Shown here: positions 24,341 to 36,019 of the stretch, in pieces | Layout: each line of letters begins with the position of its first letter | Numbering within the stretch: the first letter of the stretch is position 1 | Origin: Cordylochernes scorpioides | Lineage: Eukaryota > Arthropoda > Arachnida > Pseudoscorpiones > Chernetidae | Direction of reading: 5' to 3' | Assembly: GCA_030710605.1 (NCBI GenBank) | Contig: CP092877.1 | Coordinates: 38,902,373 to 38,966,372, forward strand | DNA: 64,000 nt | The notes under the pieces: model-generated | Told to the model about the DNA's origin: nothing | Database searches by the model: none | What the model saw: the letters and a program-made list of their open reading frames with translations, nothing else | Translations under genes and position numbers: made by a program

Positions 24341-26278
24341 TCTATGAACCTACTTCGCCCTAAACCAGCATAACCTGTGAGTGTAATTATTTTACCCCCA
24401 CCATTCATTCTTCAAAGAAGCCATTCCTTGCAAACTCTGGTGCCAATATTTCCATAATTAGTTTAGTTCAATTCGTAAATATATAAAATTTTTAATAGCT
24501 ACAATTATTTCACCCCTATTAATAGTGATTTCTTATTATCTATTCCATATATCTATGTGAATTCAACAGTTACCTTAACAATCTAATTTAATTATCGTCA
24601 TTTTAATAAAATAATTTATATTTAAAGTCACCCCTTAAAAAATGGAATTCTACCTATTCATTCTTTACGATTTTCAATACTAACAATAGATTTTTTCATA
24701 ATCAATTTATATATAAAAACAGTGCTCCACTACCTAAACCTTTGTACTACTTTGTATATGACCTTCTCTCTTACGGCTCACGAAATATAATTTATTTCCC
24801 TAAACGACTTAAAATTCACTCTGTAATTCAGGCGTCGAAGAATTCCAACCACCACGTGAGCCTTGCTTACAACCAACCCTTGGTGACTCTTATCTATCTT
24901 CCCCTTAATGTCCCACTCATTCTTACAACTTTGTCAACCTTATACCAGCTTATGACCTTTTATAGAATTATTGATTAATCATTTATTGAACATTATTGCA
25001 AACAATATTGTCATTTCAAAATTCTAATCTTCACTCTTGATTTATGATAATATATTTTGTAGTTTCTCTCTAGCATATCCACCGACCCACGCCATCTAGC
25101 CACTGGTGTGTTCGTCACAGGATGCAGATTGACTAACTGCTATATGTTTATTAACTCCTTTTTGTTCGTACTTGAACAATCTGCATCGAGCGGGACAGCT
25201 TCGCTCCTCCTTCTCGCGCCACATGTTCGCCACATGGACCCTGTCTTCAAATCTATGTTGTCCCTTGTCCAAACCAGAACGATATAACCTACGTCCGATA
25301 TTTCCCACGGAGGTACGTTGAACATCGTCGCTGATTTGGTCCGGTCCGTGATCATTTCGCGCAGACATGGGTTTTACGTTCAACCCGTCGCGAAATCAGC
25401 TCCTTGCACAAGCTCCCACGACGGGTCAAACACCTCGTGTACGAGATGCTTGTTAATTGTAAAGGACAACACCGTCCTCGACCCAATTTTTGGCACTGTG
25501 CGCGCACACTTTCCTTCAATTAGTTAAAACTACCAGGGTCTCTTAGTATCGAAATAATTAAGGTAGTAAGGCCCAAAGCAAGTTTCCCCTCGCTCTGTTC
25601 GCCTATATTCTACCTTTGCATCTCGAACTATTTTATCTTCTCAAATTAAATATAAGTCCATTCCACTTCCTCACCTAAAAACGGGACTTTTCCCCTCGGA
25701 CTCGCTACACGAGTAACTGCATACATAAGGTAGAATGGCCCAAAGCATGTTTCCCCTCGCTCTGTTCGCCAAAATTCTAACATTGTATGTAGTTCTATAT
25801 TTACCTCAGTCCTGAGCTCACGCAATTTCCAACCTCAACCTCATTTCTCGTACTCTACACCTATAGCCTAGAAAGCCCATGCCAAGTTTTCCCTTGCCAT
25901 GTCCGCCTGAAAAATATCTTAAAGTGTAGAGTTCCCCAGTCTTAATGACCTTCAGAATTTCACCATGTGTATGTGACTCACCTTCTCGTTGTTCACACTC
26001 CTCAATAGAATTTACCTTATAATATATTAGATGTTATTGTATATAGCCTTTTATAACTTTGATATTATTTAAAAAATCCCTTAAATGTCAAACTCTCCGG
26101 TGTTGTAAAACTGCTTGTGAATAATATTTACTTGTGTACTATACAATATTTTATTTACATAAAACTATGTCACCATAACCTTAAATTATTTCAACTATAA
26201 AATTATTTTCTTTATTCCTGGCTTCTCCAGCTTTAAGTATACTCAAACCATGCTCAGCCTTCTTCAACGGGGGCCATA
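24341..26278. other. Non-coding interior of the 286-bp-LTR element
   Basis: No pol motif was found. A block like GCCCAAAGCA.GTTTCCCCTCGCTCTGTTCGCC occurs at about 25571 and 25739, and more diverged at about 25878, as a tandem repeat of about 150-170 bp. Short frames near 25096-25527 on both strands have no recognised domain. Confidence 0.5.
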
Positions 26279-26564
26279 TGTCATAATATATGCTCTTCCA
26301 GGAATAATAAAGCAAACCTACAATCGACCCAGAGAGAGACGGGCAGCTAAAGTCCGGTCATTTGAGACACCAGCGACATTCCAAGGGGCGACAAGAGGGG
26401 CCCGTGAGTTCTCGGGAATTAAGACAGTGAGTGATTGTGTTCAACTCGAACGGCCGGCCGCTCAGCGGTCGCAGGCCCGTCTATATCTCTCTGGTTGTCT
26501 GGGATTCCTCTTCCAAACTTGTGGTGTCCTTATTTCTCTTTCCCCACCCTAATATGTTACCACA
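26279..26564 (+). repeat. 3' LTR, 286 bp
   Basis: Right LTR of the element at 23672-26564, same length as the left one, preceded by a purine-rich tract. A poly-T-rich repeat of unknown type begins right after it. Confidence 0.85.
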
Positions 26565-26569
26565 TATAT

Positions 26570-27010
26570 TTATTAAAAGCTTTTATTTAACTTGCCTATC
26601 TGTCTGGATGTCTGTCGCCAAATCTTGTATTCAATCTATATTAATAAAATGCAAATTTCATAAGTGTACATCACTAAAAACTTTCGTTACAATGCATCAA
26701 TTTCAACCAAATTTTCAACATTTATGTAAAACGAGATGGAGCAGGTTTTGCTTAACATCAAAATATTTTTCCCTAACATTAACATGCGTAACTTCGCTGT
26801 TATCGATTAAATACAAAAAAAAATCAACAGAGTTAATTTTATTTATATATAAATACAAAATTAAATTTCAACAGAGTTAATTTTTTTACATACTAGCTAA
26901 TAATCTCAATCTAAAAAAATATTCAAAACAAGCAATTTTAAGATAACACCATATGTAAAACAGTCGGCCAAGAAAACAAATAACGTGTAATATATATATA
27001 ATATAATATA
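26570..27010. repeat. Dispersed repeat with a GTCTGGATGTCTGTCGCC block
   Basis: The block AAAAGCTTTTATTTAACTTGCC followed by GTCTGGATGTCTGTCGCCAA recurs at 28207. It looks like the 5' region of a Helitron-type element, though no TC end was fixed. The open frame through it is not a gene. Confidence 0.45.
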
Positions 27011-27021
27011 TATAATAAAAT

Positions 27022-27410
27022 TAAAAATAAAGAAGGCATCTCCTGACCACAAGCACATGTACTTTTTAGATGGCAGAGCGCCATCTAGTGGAGTAAAAAT
27101 AAACTAAACGTTTATTTAGCTTACTCCGAGATATTTTGGCCAACCCAATTTCTTGATAAATCAAGAAAAGCCATCCACGAACGCGTTTCGCGCTGTTGGC
27201 GCTCGTCAGCGTGGAGAAGGCTGTAACCATTGCGACCAAAAAGATTTTTGGTTCGTGGATGGCTTTTCTTGATTTATCAAGAAATTGGGTTGGCCAAATA
27301 TCTCGGAGTAAGCTAAATAAACGTTTAGTTTATTTTTACTCCACTAGATGGCGCTCTGCCATCTAAAAAGCACATGTGCTTGTGGTCAGGAGATGCCTTC
27401 TTTATTTTTA
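27022..27410. repeat. Family A inverted dimer with hammerhead
   Basis: The left arm (minus, 27022-27252) is a family A unit with an intact ribozyme. The right arm (plus, about 27253-27410) is an inverted copy of the part downstream of the ribozyme. The right arm begins at CGTGGATGGC (27254), which is the predicted first nucleotide after cleavage. Outer ends are both AATAAAGAAGGCATCTCC and its complement. Confidence 0.85.
27175..27214 (-). ncRNA. Hammerhead ribozyme, family A, intact core
   Basis: Same sequence as 14206-14245: stem I CCACG/CGTGG, CTGACGA, GCGC-CAACA-GCGC, GAAA, ACGCGT stem III, GTT cleavage triplet. All core positions are present. Confidence 0.85.
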
Positions 27411-27479
27411 ATATCAACACCTGACCCACTTATCTTTTATTTTTTTCTATTGTTTTTTCATATAATAAAATCTTAAATA

Positions 27480-27899
27480 TTATTTATCAAAAGTAAGATT
27501 ATCTCAGGATGACACGGCAATTTATTTGAGACAAGAATAATGATACAATTCCAAGGCGAAGATACTATTCCTTTAACTTCCAATTACCGAGGGAACCAAT
27601 TAATATTGATTTTATTCAACTTATCGAGTATTTTTCAAGGGACCGGAAAAAAATGTTCACTAGATAAAACGATGATTTTGTAATGTAGAAAATTAGGAAA
27701 GACAAAATTCAGGATGACACGGCACACAGGGACCGGGAAAAAATGTTCACTTTATCGAGAGATTCAAATTTACAAGTTTCAAATTATCAAAATATATCTT
27801 CTTTTTTAATAAGTTTATAGAGAATTGTTTTAACAAATGTTCGTTAGACAAACCTTTACTCGGGTAAAAACCCGGGCGAAGCCGGGCACATCCGCTAGT
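27480..27899 (+). mobile_element. Helitron 3' end
   Basis: It ends with a hairpin CCCGG-GCGAAG-CCGGG followed by CACATCCG and CTAGT, the normal arrangement at a Helitron 3' end. Upstream are two CTCAGGATGACACGGC / GGGACCGG.AAAAAATGTTCAC blocks (27512/27643 and 27709/27730). The 5' end was not found; the family A dimer may lie inside it. Confidence 0.6.
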
Positions 27900-28400
27900 T
27901 TTTAATATACTTATAGGGCACCTAGAAATATGAAATTTGGTACACATGTTCATACCTGATGACAATGCTAGCTGATCAATTTTCAGACTTCTGGGTTGTC
28001 AGGTTGGCCAAGAACGGACAAATTTCCTAATTTCCTTTCAAATTTTGTATATTTAATTTTATTTATTTTGTTTTGCCAATATCTCGCGAACTGTTCGTTT
28101 TTAGCGATTTTCCTTCGATTTCTCCTTCTTAGAGTAAAGCTTTCTTTGTATACTTTTTACGCTCTTTCTATTGGTACCATTTTCTTTGAGATTGGTCCAC
28201 TTTTTTATTTAAAAGCTTTTATTTAACTTGCCTCCATGTCTGTCTGTCTGGATGTCTGTCGCCAAATCTTGTAATCAATTTTTATTAATATACTTATAGG
28301 GCACCTAGAAGTATGAAATTTGGTACACATGTTCAAACCTGATGACAATGCTAGCTGTCCAATTTTCAGACTTCTGGGTTGTCAGGTTAAGCTACGATTT
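27900..28400 (+). repeat. Two direct copies of a dispersed repeat block
   Basis: TTAATATACTTATAGGGCAC followed by CTAGAA.TATGAAATTTGG and on to CTTCTGGGTTGTCAGGTT occurs at about 27902-27997 and 28288-28387, about 387 bp apart. The copies differ at a few bases. It resembles inner parts of Helitron-type elements; a protein-coding role is unlikely. Confidence 0.55.
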
Positions 28401-28899
28401 TAGGCATCCTCTCAATCGAAGCTCTACTGTATCTACTTTTTCACACTGTTTGGCTTAATAAGTGCCATTTAACACCATTTTGAATGTGTATCAATCCAGT
28501 CTATCTTTTTATATTTTATAGGCAAAATCACTTCATTTCAATTAATAGGGAATTCTTAACATTTTTTTTTGTCTTCATTCAGCTTACTTTCTATTATATT
28601 TTAAGCCATTGTTCCCCCCATTATACATATTAATACCGTATACACTGTTTTACTTTCAAAAATGTCATTAATAATTCGAATACAGACACACATTGAAAAC
28701 CTGCTTAATAATGATAATAATTTTTAATAAAAATTTTAATGGAATTTGGGAAATATAAAACGAAACGAAAAAAAAGGAAATCTGACAAAAAATAGCTTTA
28801 TAACTTTCCCCAAAGTTCTAAATGGTCAAATAGCAAGTGGCTATATAAATAAAGTTATACACAAATATAAAATATAGATTTTAAAATAAATTGTTCTAC

Positions 28900-29037
28900 T
28901 TAATTTTAATGCATTGTAAATTCTTCATCTTCAGAGTCCTTGGTAGGTATGTGGAAAATTTGGTGACATTTGGTTAAGTAGTTTCTGAGCTGATCGATAA
29001 ACACAGACAAATTTTGATTTTTATATATATATAAAGA
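28900..29037 (-). mobile_element. Helitron 5' end (minus strand)
   Basis: On the minus strand it starts TCTTTATATATATATAAAAA preceded by A, then GTCTGTGTTTATCG and CTCAGAAACTACTTAACCAA, a typical Helitron 5' end with a primer-like AAACTACT block. No matching CTAG end was found, so it is truncated or nested. Confidence 0.55.
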
Positions 29038-29139
29038 TAATGCAGAGATAATAAATCAGAGTGCTGAAAATATAACAGATATATTAATTAATATTTATCC
29101 TTATTTTTCCAAAATAAAAAAAAGGTTTTTCAAACTAAT

Positions 29140-29496
29140 AATTAGATAGAAACCTTTCTGGTAGTATATTAAACAATTTCTCAAAGTTAAATTGCGATGC
29201 AATGAGTAGTTTGGTCCGGCATAAAGAAGAGGCATATAATCATTTTTTTCTATATGCATGATAATATTTAGAGCAGATTGTTGAATTATAACAGATAAAT
29301 TAGAATATGTATCTTGATTATTTTTAGGCGAAAAGTTATTTCAAAAGTTTTATTTGCTAGAAACCTTCCCAGTACTATACTAAATAACTTCCCAAAGTTT
29401 CATGGCGTTCCAATGAGTGGTTTGGTCAGGCATAAAGGACAGACACACACCACACACACACACACACACACATACATTCATTTTTATATATATAGA
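29140..29496 (-). mobile_element. Helitron 5' fragments with CA microsatellite
   Basis: On the minus strand the right end starts TCTATATATATAAAAATGAA preceded by A. A (CA)n run at 29443-29472 and a GGTTTGGTCAGGCATAAAGG block follow. A second, diverged block is at 29205-29235. Likely partial copies of one Helitron group. Confidence 0.5.
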
Positions 29497-29499
29497 TGA

Positions 29500-30328
29500 T
29501 CTGGCTTTGTGTCTTCTACTCGAATGAATGTTTTCTGTTAGAATTTTGTTTCTGCATACTAAAAGTGAACTCGCTTCACCCGTGGTCTCTGCTTTTTTGG
29601 AATTTTTCCCTATATAATTTTGTATCTGATTATCAAACATGATACAGCAATATTTTCATCATCATTTTCTGACTAAAAAACAACTATTTTTTCCAGAACC
29701 TGTCAATTTCAATTTTTCTTGGCTAAAAGTGCAACAATGCTGGAGGTTGCGAAAGGATTTTTTCAATAAATGTTCAAGACATGGAAGGAATTAGAAATCC
29801 AAATATTCAGATTCCTATCTAAAACGTCCTTGGAATTACAAGCAAATAAATGTGAGAAAAGCCAACAAATATATTAATTTTATCTGTTATAATTTAGTCA
29901 TCTTATTCCAATATCATCACGCATATAATTATATTCATTATATATATAGGTGTGTGTGTAACAATATACCACCATACATTTCACGGCACCTTTTTAAATA
30001 GTTCCCCTTTTTCAATTAGTATGTTGTTACTTTTAACTATTTAATCAATTGTTTAATTGTAATTCAAATTTTATATGTACCAATTACCCCCCCTAACAAT
30101 AATCCACTGGGTGTCTCTAACTTTGTAATATAATTCAATAAATTTAGGGTTCCCAAAAGCAAAGAGACGCAGTTCTGTTATTAACGGATTTTGCTTACGT
30201 CACTTCCGACCTCCCACGAGGAATTGAGCAATCTGCTGCGAGCAGGCTTGCAGCTATTTAAGGCCAACGTCGTCTCAGTGATAAGGCTTTTTTTTGACTG
30301 GCATATATACGACTAAAAATAGCGTGAA
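29500..30328. other. Intergenic DNA, no gene recognised
   Basis: No gene was seen. A less AT-rich patch at about 30140-30290 (ending AAGGCCAACGTCGTCTCAGT) is unassigned. Confidence 0.45.
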
Positions 30329-30732
30329 TAATTAATTATAAAAACACTTTTAAAAAGCTTTTATTTAAAATGCACTAAAAATAACAAAATAAATATTTCT
30401 GAAGTATTGCTTTTTTTTCTGAAAGTACCATTTAACAAATAAAATAATAGACTTAGAAATAAAAGCGGTGGGGTACAATAATAATAAATTTGAGATCAAT
30501 GTGATTTTATATGAATCAAATGATTAGCAAGATTATGCCTTTCATTTAATTTATACCTATTTGCTGAATAAATGATTATCATCCCCCACCGCTTTTATTT
30601 CTAAGTCTATTATTTTATTTGTTAAATGGTACCTTCAGAAAAAAAGCAATACTTCTAAAATATTTATTTTGTTATTTTTAGTGCATTTTAAATAAAAGCT
30701 TTTTTAAAAGTGTTTTTTTTTATAATTAATTA
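30329..30732. repeat. Foldback, arms about 147 bp
   Basis: The left arm (30329-30475) and right arm (30586-30732) are near-perfect inverted copies, from TTAATTATAAAAACACTTTT inward to AAAGCGGTGGGG. The 110-bp centre is not shared. No coding content, no ribozyme core. Confidence 0.8.
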
Positions 30733-31307
30733 TATCTTTAATTATTTACACGATGAAATAGTGGTGATTTATAAATTTGTGTACAAATAGCCCTAAACTT
30801 GCCAAAGTTTTCATAAGATTGAGTATAGATGTAGTAAGATGTAGTAAAGAAGCATATATAGTAAAGATGATTTGGCCTTATTTCAAAGTAAGCAAGTACA
30901 ATAATAAATTCTATGAATATATAGAATTTAACCTTCCAAATAATTATATAGTGAATTGAGAATTTATTTTACAAAGATATGTAAATAAGTGAGAATATAC
31001 CAATCTGTTGTTTCGTTTGGCAAGGCTGAAGTTTCTCCAGCTTTCTGTGCAATCCTGTGGTTAACTGTGAGTGATTGGCTGTTTGGATATAAGGACTGGT
31101 CCTTATTGGACCGTAGATCTTTCTTTCACGACCCTAATATAGATCTAAACCATTGCCACAGAAGGGTTTCTCATGAAGTGTTCTGTTATCAATCGTATTT
31201 CATGTATTTTAGTCTTAAGATGATTAATCTGAAATACTCTTTTTTGAGATTTTAAAACTGTAGAATCTATTAATAAAGACAATAAACGAACAAGATCCTC
31301 TAAAAAA
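30733..31307. other. Intergenic DNA, no gene recognised
   Basis: Short frames only. The frame at 30989-31255 has no recognised domain, and its boundaries do not look like an exon. Confidence 0.4.
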
Positions 31308-31650
31308 AGATTCTATGGGAGGGGTCGCCTATAAAAAATTCCGGAAAGGGGCCCCATCTGGACGTCGGTCATGTCCTCTGAATCTTTGTCCTCATAGTTT
31401 CTCCTACCGCTCTTTGGCTGTTTTTATTTTGACGTCATCATTTTGAGGTTTTATAAAAATAAGGATGATACAGGTTATATCAATAAGATACAGTATATCA
31501 TGCAAGACATGAGGGGTGGTAGCAAATAGGAACAGTGTACATTTTAATAGAAAGGTATGATCTTATAAAGTATTGGCTTCATCTAATTGGGAAGATATGT
31601 GTAATATAATAAAAGTGCCAATATTATACATTTTAAAATATACTACATAT
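31308..31650 (+). repeat. Inverted repeat pair, left copy
   Basis: It runs from GGGGTCGCCTATAAAAA through TTTATTTTGACGTCA and GGTGGTAGCAAATAGGAACA to AAAATATACTAC. The reverse complement, diverged, lies at about 33845-34197. Confidence 0.65.
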
Positions 31651-31655
31651 ATATA

Positions 31656-31929
31656 TGTCGTGATGTGTTAAGTTGCTGACTGACTGTGGTGATGAGTTTA
31701 TCCTGTCGGATTGACTGTAGTGTGGTATGATTGGTTGTCTCCTGATTATCGTGGTAAGCAGGTTGGTTATATGCAGTCATGGGGCCACAGTGTTTTCAGG
31801 CGTGTTCTGTCCTGTCTGGGTACCAGCTGTCTCTTAAACTTAATTATTCCGTTTTGTGACACATGATGGCCAAATTGGCTAGTTGGATTGTGTCTACAAT
31901 TTTGGCTGTTACGCTATAACTATATTACA
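31656..31929 (+). repeat. Possible solo LTR or repeat fragment
   Basis: It begins TGTCGTGATG after a TA run and ends TAACTATATTACA. The block CACATGATGGCCAAATTGGC to TACAATTTTGGCTGTTA recurs, diverged and inverted, at about 48590-48665. TG...CA ends suggest an LTR, but no partner or inner region is present. Confidence 0.3.
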
Positions 31930-33000
31930 TATGGATATCAACTATACATTGAAATATATTACAACATATATATAAAGGAATATATATCAAATCGTTTGAA
32001 TCTACCAAAGAGTTGTTTCAGCTTGCAAAAGGATAACGTAATTTTACGACATGAATAGTTTGCATATCATCACCACAAAGTAAGAACACCATCAAATAAA
32101 TACTTAAAATGCTTAGTAATTCGTTTTTGATATCAAAAAGTGAATAAAGGTCAAGATATAATGTATGAATTTTTATTTGAGTGTAAAAAAACATCGCATT
32201 ATTTAAATATATATTTTAATTAAATATTAAACAAATCGTCTTGCAAATTAAAATTTCTGAGCAAATAAGAATCTGAAAAAATCAAATTATTATTAAATAT
32301 TTAACTACAAAAAGAAAATAGGAATGGAATTTTTTCATTTTGTTTAATTCTTAGCTAAAGAATTCAGTCAATACTTGAATGATAATATTTTTTTCTTACT
32401 ATTATTAATTAATAACAAATATTTTTATATACATATAAATAATTTTAAATAAAACCTAAAGAGTCAAGAGTTTAATTATCAATTTTTAAAATGCCTCTTT
32501 TATTACCAAAATATTCTATATTTAAATGCAGAATAAAATTAAATTAATTCAAAAGATTTTTTGAAGTCCTTCAAAAATAAACTATAAATATCTGACTATA
32601 GATTATACCACTTCAATTCACACGAAAGAAATGAAGCTTTAAATATTTCACTATTTTATTTGATTTTTAATGCTAAAAATTCAAATAGCCATAATATGTA
32701 TATAGATAAGCAATTGAAATATTTCCTTTTATAATAGAAAATAATAAAATATTTGACATTTGTTGAAAAAAACAATAAATCGTAAGTTTTTTTCAACTTT
32801 AAGATAAGTATTTCTCTTTTAAACTTGTTCATTTTATTTTAATGTTCATTCTTATATAAAATTGAACAAAATAAAGTTAACTATTAAAAATATTTCTATA
32901 TGTTCAACTTCAAATATATTAAAATATAATGTATAAAAACTTATTTAATAGTATTAAAATGAATCTAATCTGTTTCTAAAATTTCAAACCAGGTTCATGG
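31930..33000. other. AT-rich intergenic DNA, no gene recognised
   Basis: Nothing gene-like was found over this very AT-rich stretch. Confidence 0.5.
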
Positions 33001-33844
33001 AGCGCAGAAATTCTATGAATTGTTTTATTGCACGATATATATATGTGGTGAGGTCTGGGAGTCCTCATATAGAATCCTGTCGACTAAAACTGTGATGAGG
33101 TATCCAGTCGACTTAAACTATGGTGTGAGTCCCTGTAACTCTCGCTATACTGTGTTGACCGAGAGGAACAGTCAGGATGGGGAGTTTTCCAGTACCTCTC
33201 TGCACCTTGGAAGACCTTTAAAAGTTCTCACAAAGTACAGGCAATCGTGGTCGAGGCAGAGTGGAAAGCTTGGGAATGTCCATACACAAAAAACGAAGAC
33301 ACAGTTGCACTAAGAAAGTTCCGTGAACAGATAAAAGTTGAGCTAGGAGCGAAAGATGGAGATAAAAGAGTTCTTACTGGTCTACATGGTGGATGAGGTG
33401 GATCTGGGGTACAACCGGCGAGGGCTCACGCAGATGGTGAAGTGACTGTCAAGTGACTGTATTTTTAGCTAAGACGGGGGGGGGGGGGCTTTTATATATT
33501 TTCTGAGAAAAGAAGTATTGCATTAAAGCAGATGCGACAGGGGCGTGGATCGTCTGGTGAAATTGTACACTGGCGCCGTGGCAGTTTCCATCTTTAGACC
33601 TTGTTGTTTTGGGACTTCCATCTATCTCGATTTTAGACGTTTCTGACTTCTATCTCTTGCTTCAGCTCAACTCTTAATCTATTACAGAAATGTATTTATT
33701 TATCCTCAGTTTGTACAAAGTACATTACATATGATGATGTAATGACACATGTCAATCGTGCGTATAATCATTTACAGATGTGTTTCTAGTATACAACATG
33801 AAAATCTTGTTATAAGTTAAATACAATATGGGGTTGTTGGGTTA
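33000..33844. other. Mixed-composition DNA, unassigned
   Basis: Higher GC than its surroundings from about 33040 to 33660. The frame at 33020-33313 (plus) has no recognised domain. A homopolymer of 14 G lies at 33475-33488. It may be the interior of the element bounded by the inverted copies at 31308 and 34197, but no transposase motif is visible. Confidence 0.3.
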
Positions 33845-34197
33845 AATTACCATATATATAGTATATTTTAAACTGTATAATAATGACACATTTAGTATAT
33901 ATTTCACATATCTTCCAATTAGTTAGAGCCGATACCTTATAAAATCCTACCCTTCTATTAAAATGTACACTGTTTCTATTTGCTACCACCCCCATATTTT
34001 GTATATATGCTATATCTTTCTTAATATAACCTCTAGACCCCTATTTGTTATTTAAACTAAAAATGGTGACGTCAAAATAAAAACCAAAGAGTGGTCGGTC
34101 AGCTGGTGGCAGCTGCGGGCCAGAGGGGAGGAAAAAGGCAACGCCCAGCCCATGTGGGGCCCCCTCCAGAGACTTTTTATAGACGACCCCTGTAAAC
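33845..34197 (-). repeat. Inverted repeat pair, right copy
   Basis: Reverse-complement match to 31308-31650, with many substitutions. A GC-rich stretch with no recognised domain continues to about 34480 and ends ATATTACA before a TA run, so the copy may be part of a longer, minus-strand repeat. Confidence 0.6.
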
Positions 34198-34642
34198 AGG
34201 ACAGGTTTGAGAAGGGGGTCAGCAGCAGATGTTCTAGGGTGTGGCTTTCGGCAGACGGCAGCTGTCTCTCTCGGTCTCTTTTTCTAGGCCTCGGTGATAG
34301 GCATCCAAGTTTGTGTCATGGCCTCTACCTCTGTCCAGTGGGTTGTTCCCGATCACTCTCGGTGCTAACATCAAGCCCTGCCTCTGCTCCTTGTTGTCTG
34401 CGTGTGGGAAGAACATCAACACTCGCCTCACGTACACCACTGCCAGTTTATCCATACTTCGACAGGATCATTAACAACAATATTACATATATATATATAG
34501 GATCATAAATATGTTATAATACCTTGAAAAAGATTGGGGTTCAGCCAACTGAAATATTGGTAAATAAATAATTGTTGATCCAATATATGTCTTTTTAACT
34601 AAAGATCTATTTATGTATGGCTCTACTTAATATATATATATA

Positions 34643-35312
34643 TATCGTAATATGCTATGCTGGGAAACCTTACTCTTGGGGTTGAAGATTGTTGAGGTGG
34701 TGGCGCAGTCGTGATGGCTGAGTGAGAAGGTTTACACACAAGGGAAATAAGCCAGGACACTTGATGGGTTGAAAATAAAAGGCAACTGGTTGGAGGAAAG
34801 AAAGGCTTGAGAGAAGGCGGAGCGGTTTTTGACTATTGGCCTATCGATTCACATGGCGGTGATTGACTTTAGGTGCTATCTCGGTGGGAGCGAAGTGAAC
34901 TAGGTCCGAACTCGGTGGGAGCGAAACAACTACTGACAATCCTCGGTTCTCGATTTAACACGAAGACCGTTCTTCTTTCCCATTGGTCGAAAGGTGGGAC
35001 GTGGCCGTTTTCTATTGGTTGACCTTTGGGAAGGTGCTTCCTAATTGGTCCTTGCTAATTTCTTTGTCTTTGGACTTGTCCTGACACGACCAGGAAATAC
35101 TGTGTCGTTGAACTCAACTTTTATTATTTCAGCGATAATAAAATTGGCTGTAATTTTGCTAATGATTCTGCTCACTTCTAAGCCTCTTTTCTAGGCCTTG
35201 TTTCTCTAAGTCGTTCTATCCTCCAGTTACCTTATTCTTTCTTAAGTCTTTGAAACATACATTGCATACATATTGGGTCGGGGTTGCATACAGCTATTTA
35301 CAAATTATGACA
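34643..35312 (-). repeat. LTR, 670 bp (3' LTR in minus orientation)
   Basis: One of two near-identical 670-bp repeats. It contains two CTCGGTGGGAGCGAA blocks at about 34879 and 34911. Confidence 0.85.
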
Positions 35313-35562
35313 GATGCGCCCCCTACATGTGAAGAATTTATGAAGGGGTTTTAGTCTGAATAAGTTCTTTACATCAAAGAAAATAATTTTGGGCGAAAAT
35401 TAATTGATTATAGGGAGGTTATATACAATCTTGATAAGGATATAAGAGATTAAAAAAAATGTAGTGTTAATGAAATATAGTTGGTTGTTAGTTAATAGAA
35501 ATCAAAATTTTATAAAGGTGCATCATATGTTGAGTACTATGGTACAAAAAAAAAGGAAAAAT

Positions 35563-36010
35563 TGCCTAACTAATTTTTGCTCGAGATTGGGAAAGAAAAC
35601 TAGGAAATTTCATTAGGTATTTTGAAATCAAAATAAAAATAAAAAAAATAGTTGAATGAAATCAAAGTTGAATGTTTGGTTGAAAAAGAGAAAAAAAAAT
35701 GTTTTGTTGCATTGGTAAAAGAAAAATGCCTAACTACTTTTTGCTACAGTTTGGGAAATAAAACGAGGAAATTTCATGAGGTATTTTGAAATCAAACTAA
35801 AAATAAAAGAGATGTTGAGCGAAATCAAAGTTGAATGCTTGGTTGAAAAAGAGAAAAAAAAATGCTTTGGTAAAAGAAAAATGCCTAATTACTTTTTGCT
35901 CGAGTTCGGGAAAGAAAACGAGGAAATATCATGAGGTATCAAAAATAAAAATAAAAGAAATGTTGAGCGAAATCAAAGTTGAATGCTTGGTTGAGAAATA
36001 AAAAAAATGA
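35563..36010 (+). repeat. Tandem repeat in element interior, three units of about 120-165 bp
   Basis: Blocks CCTAACTA.TTTTTGCT, GGGAAAGAAAAC.AGGAAAT and AATCAAAGTTGAATG.TTGG recur at about 35563, 35728 and 35882. They lie near the 3' end of the minus-strand element. No coding function is evident. Confidence 0.7.
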
Positions 36011-36019
36011 AAAAGGTTT

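Larger units (their letters stand above)
23672..26564 (+). mobile_element. LTR retrotransposon, non-autonomous, 2.9 kb
   Basis: Two 286-bp direct repeats (23672-23957 and 26279-26564) both start TGTCATAATA and end TACCACA. I count about nine differences between them, roughly 3 percent. A purine-rich ACGGGGGCCATA precedes the right repeat. TATA flanks both ends, a possible 4-bp target duplication in a TA run. The inner 2.3 kb holds a broken gag piece near 24030-24340 and no reverse transcriptase or integrase motif. Confidence 0.85.

Noticed and set aside
25096-25527. Short frames on both strands in the 286-bp-LTR element
   Set aside because: They overlap antisense to one another and match no retrotransposon protein motif.
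34152-34508. 118-codon open frame on the plus strand
   Set aside because: It lies in a GC-rich repeat arm, has no domain, and ends in a TA run (repeated Ile-Tyr), so chance reading is more likely.
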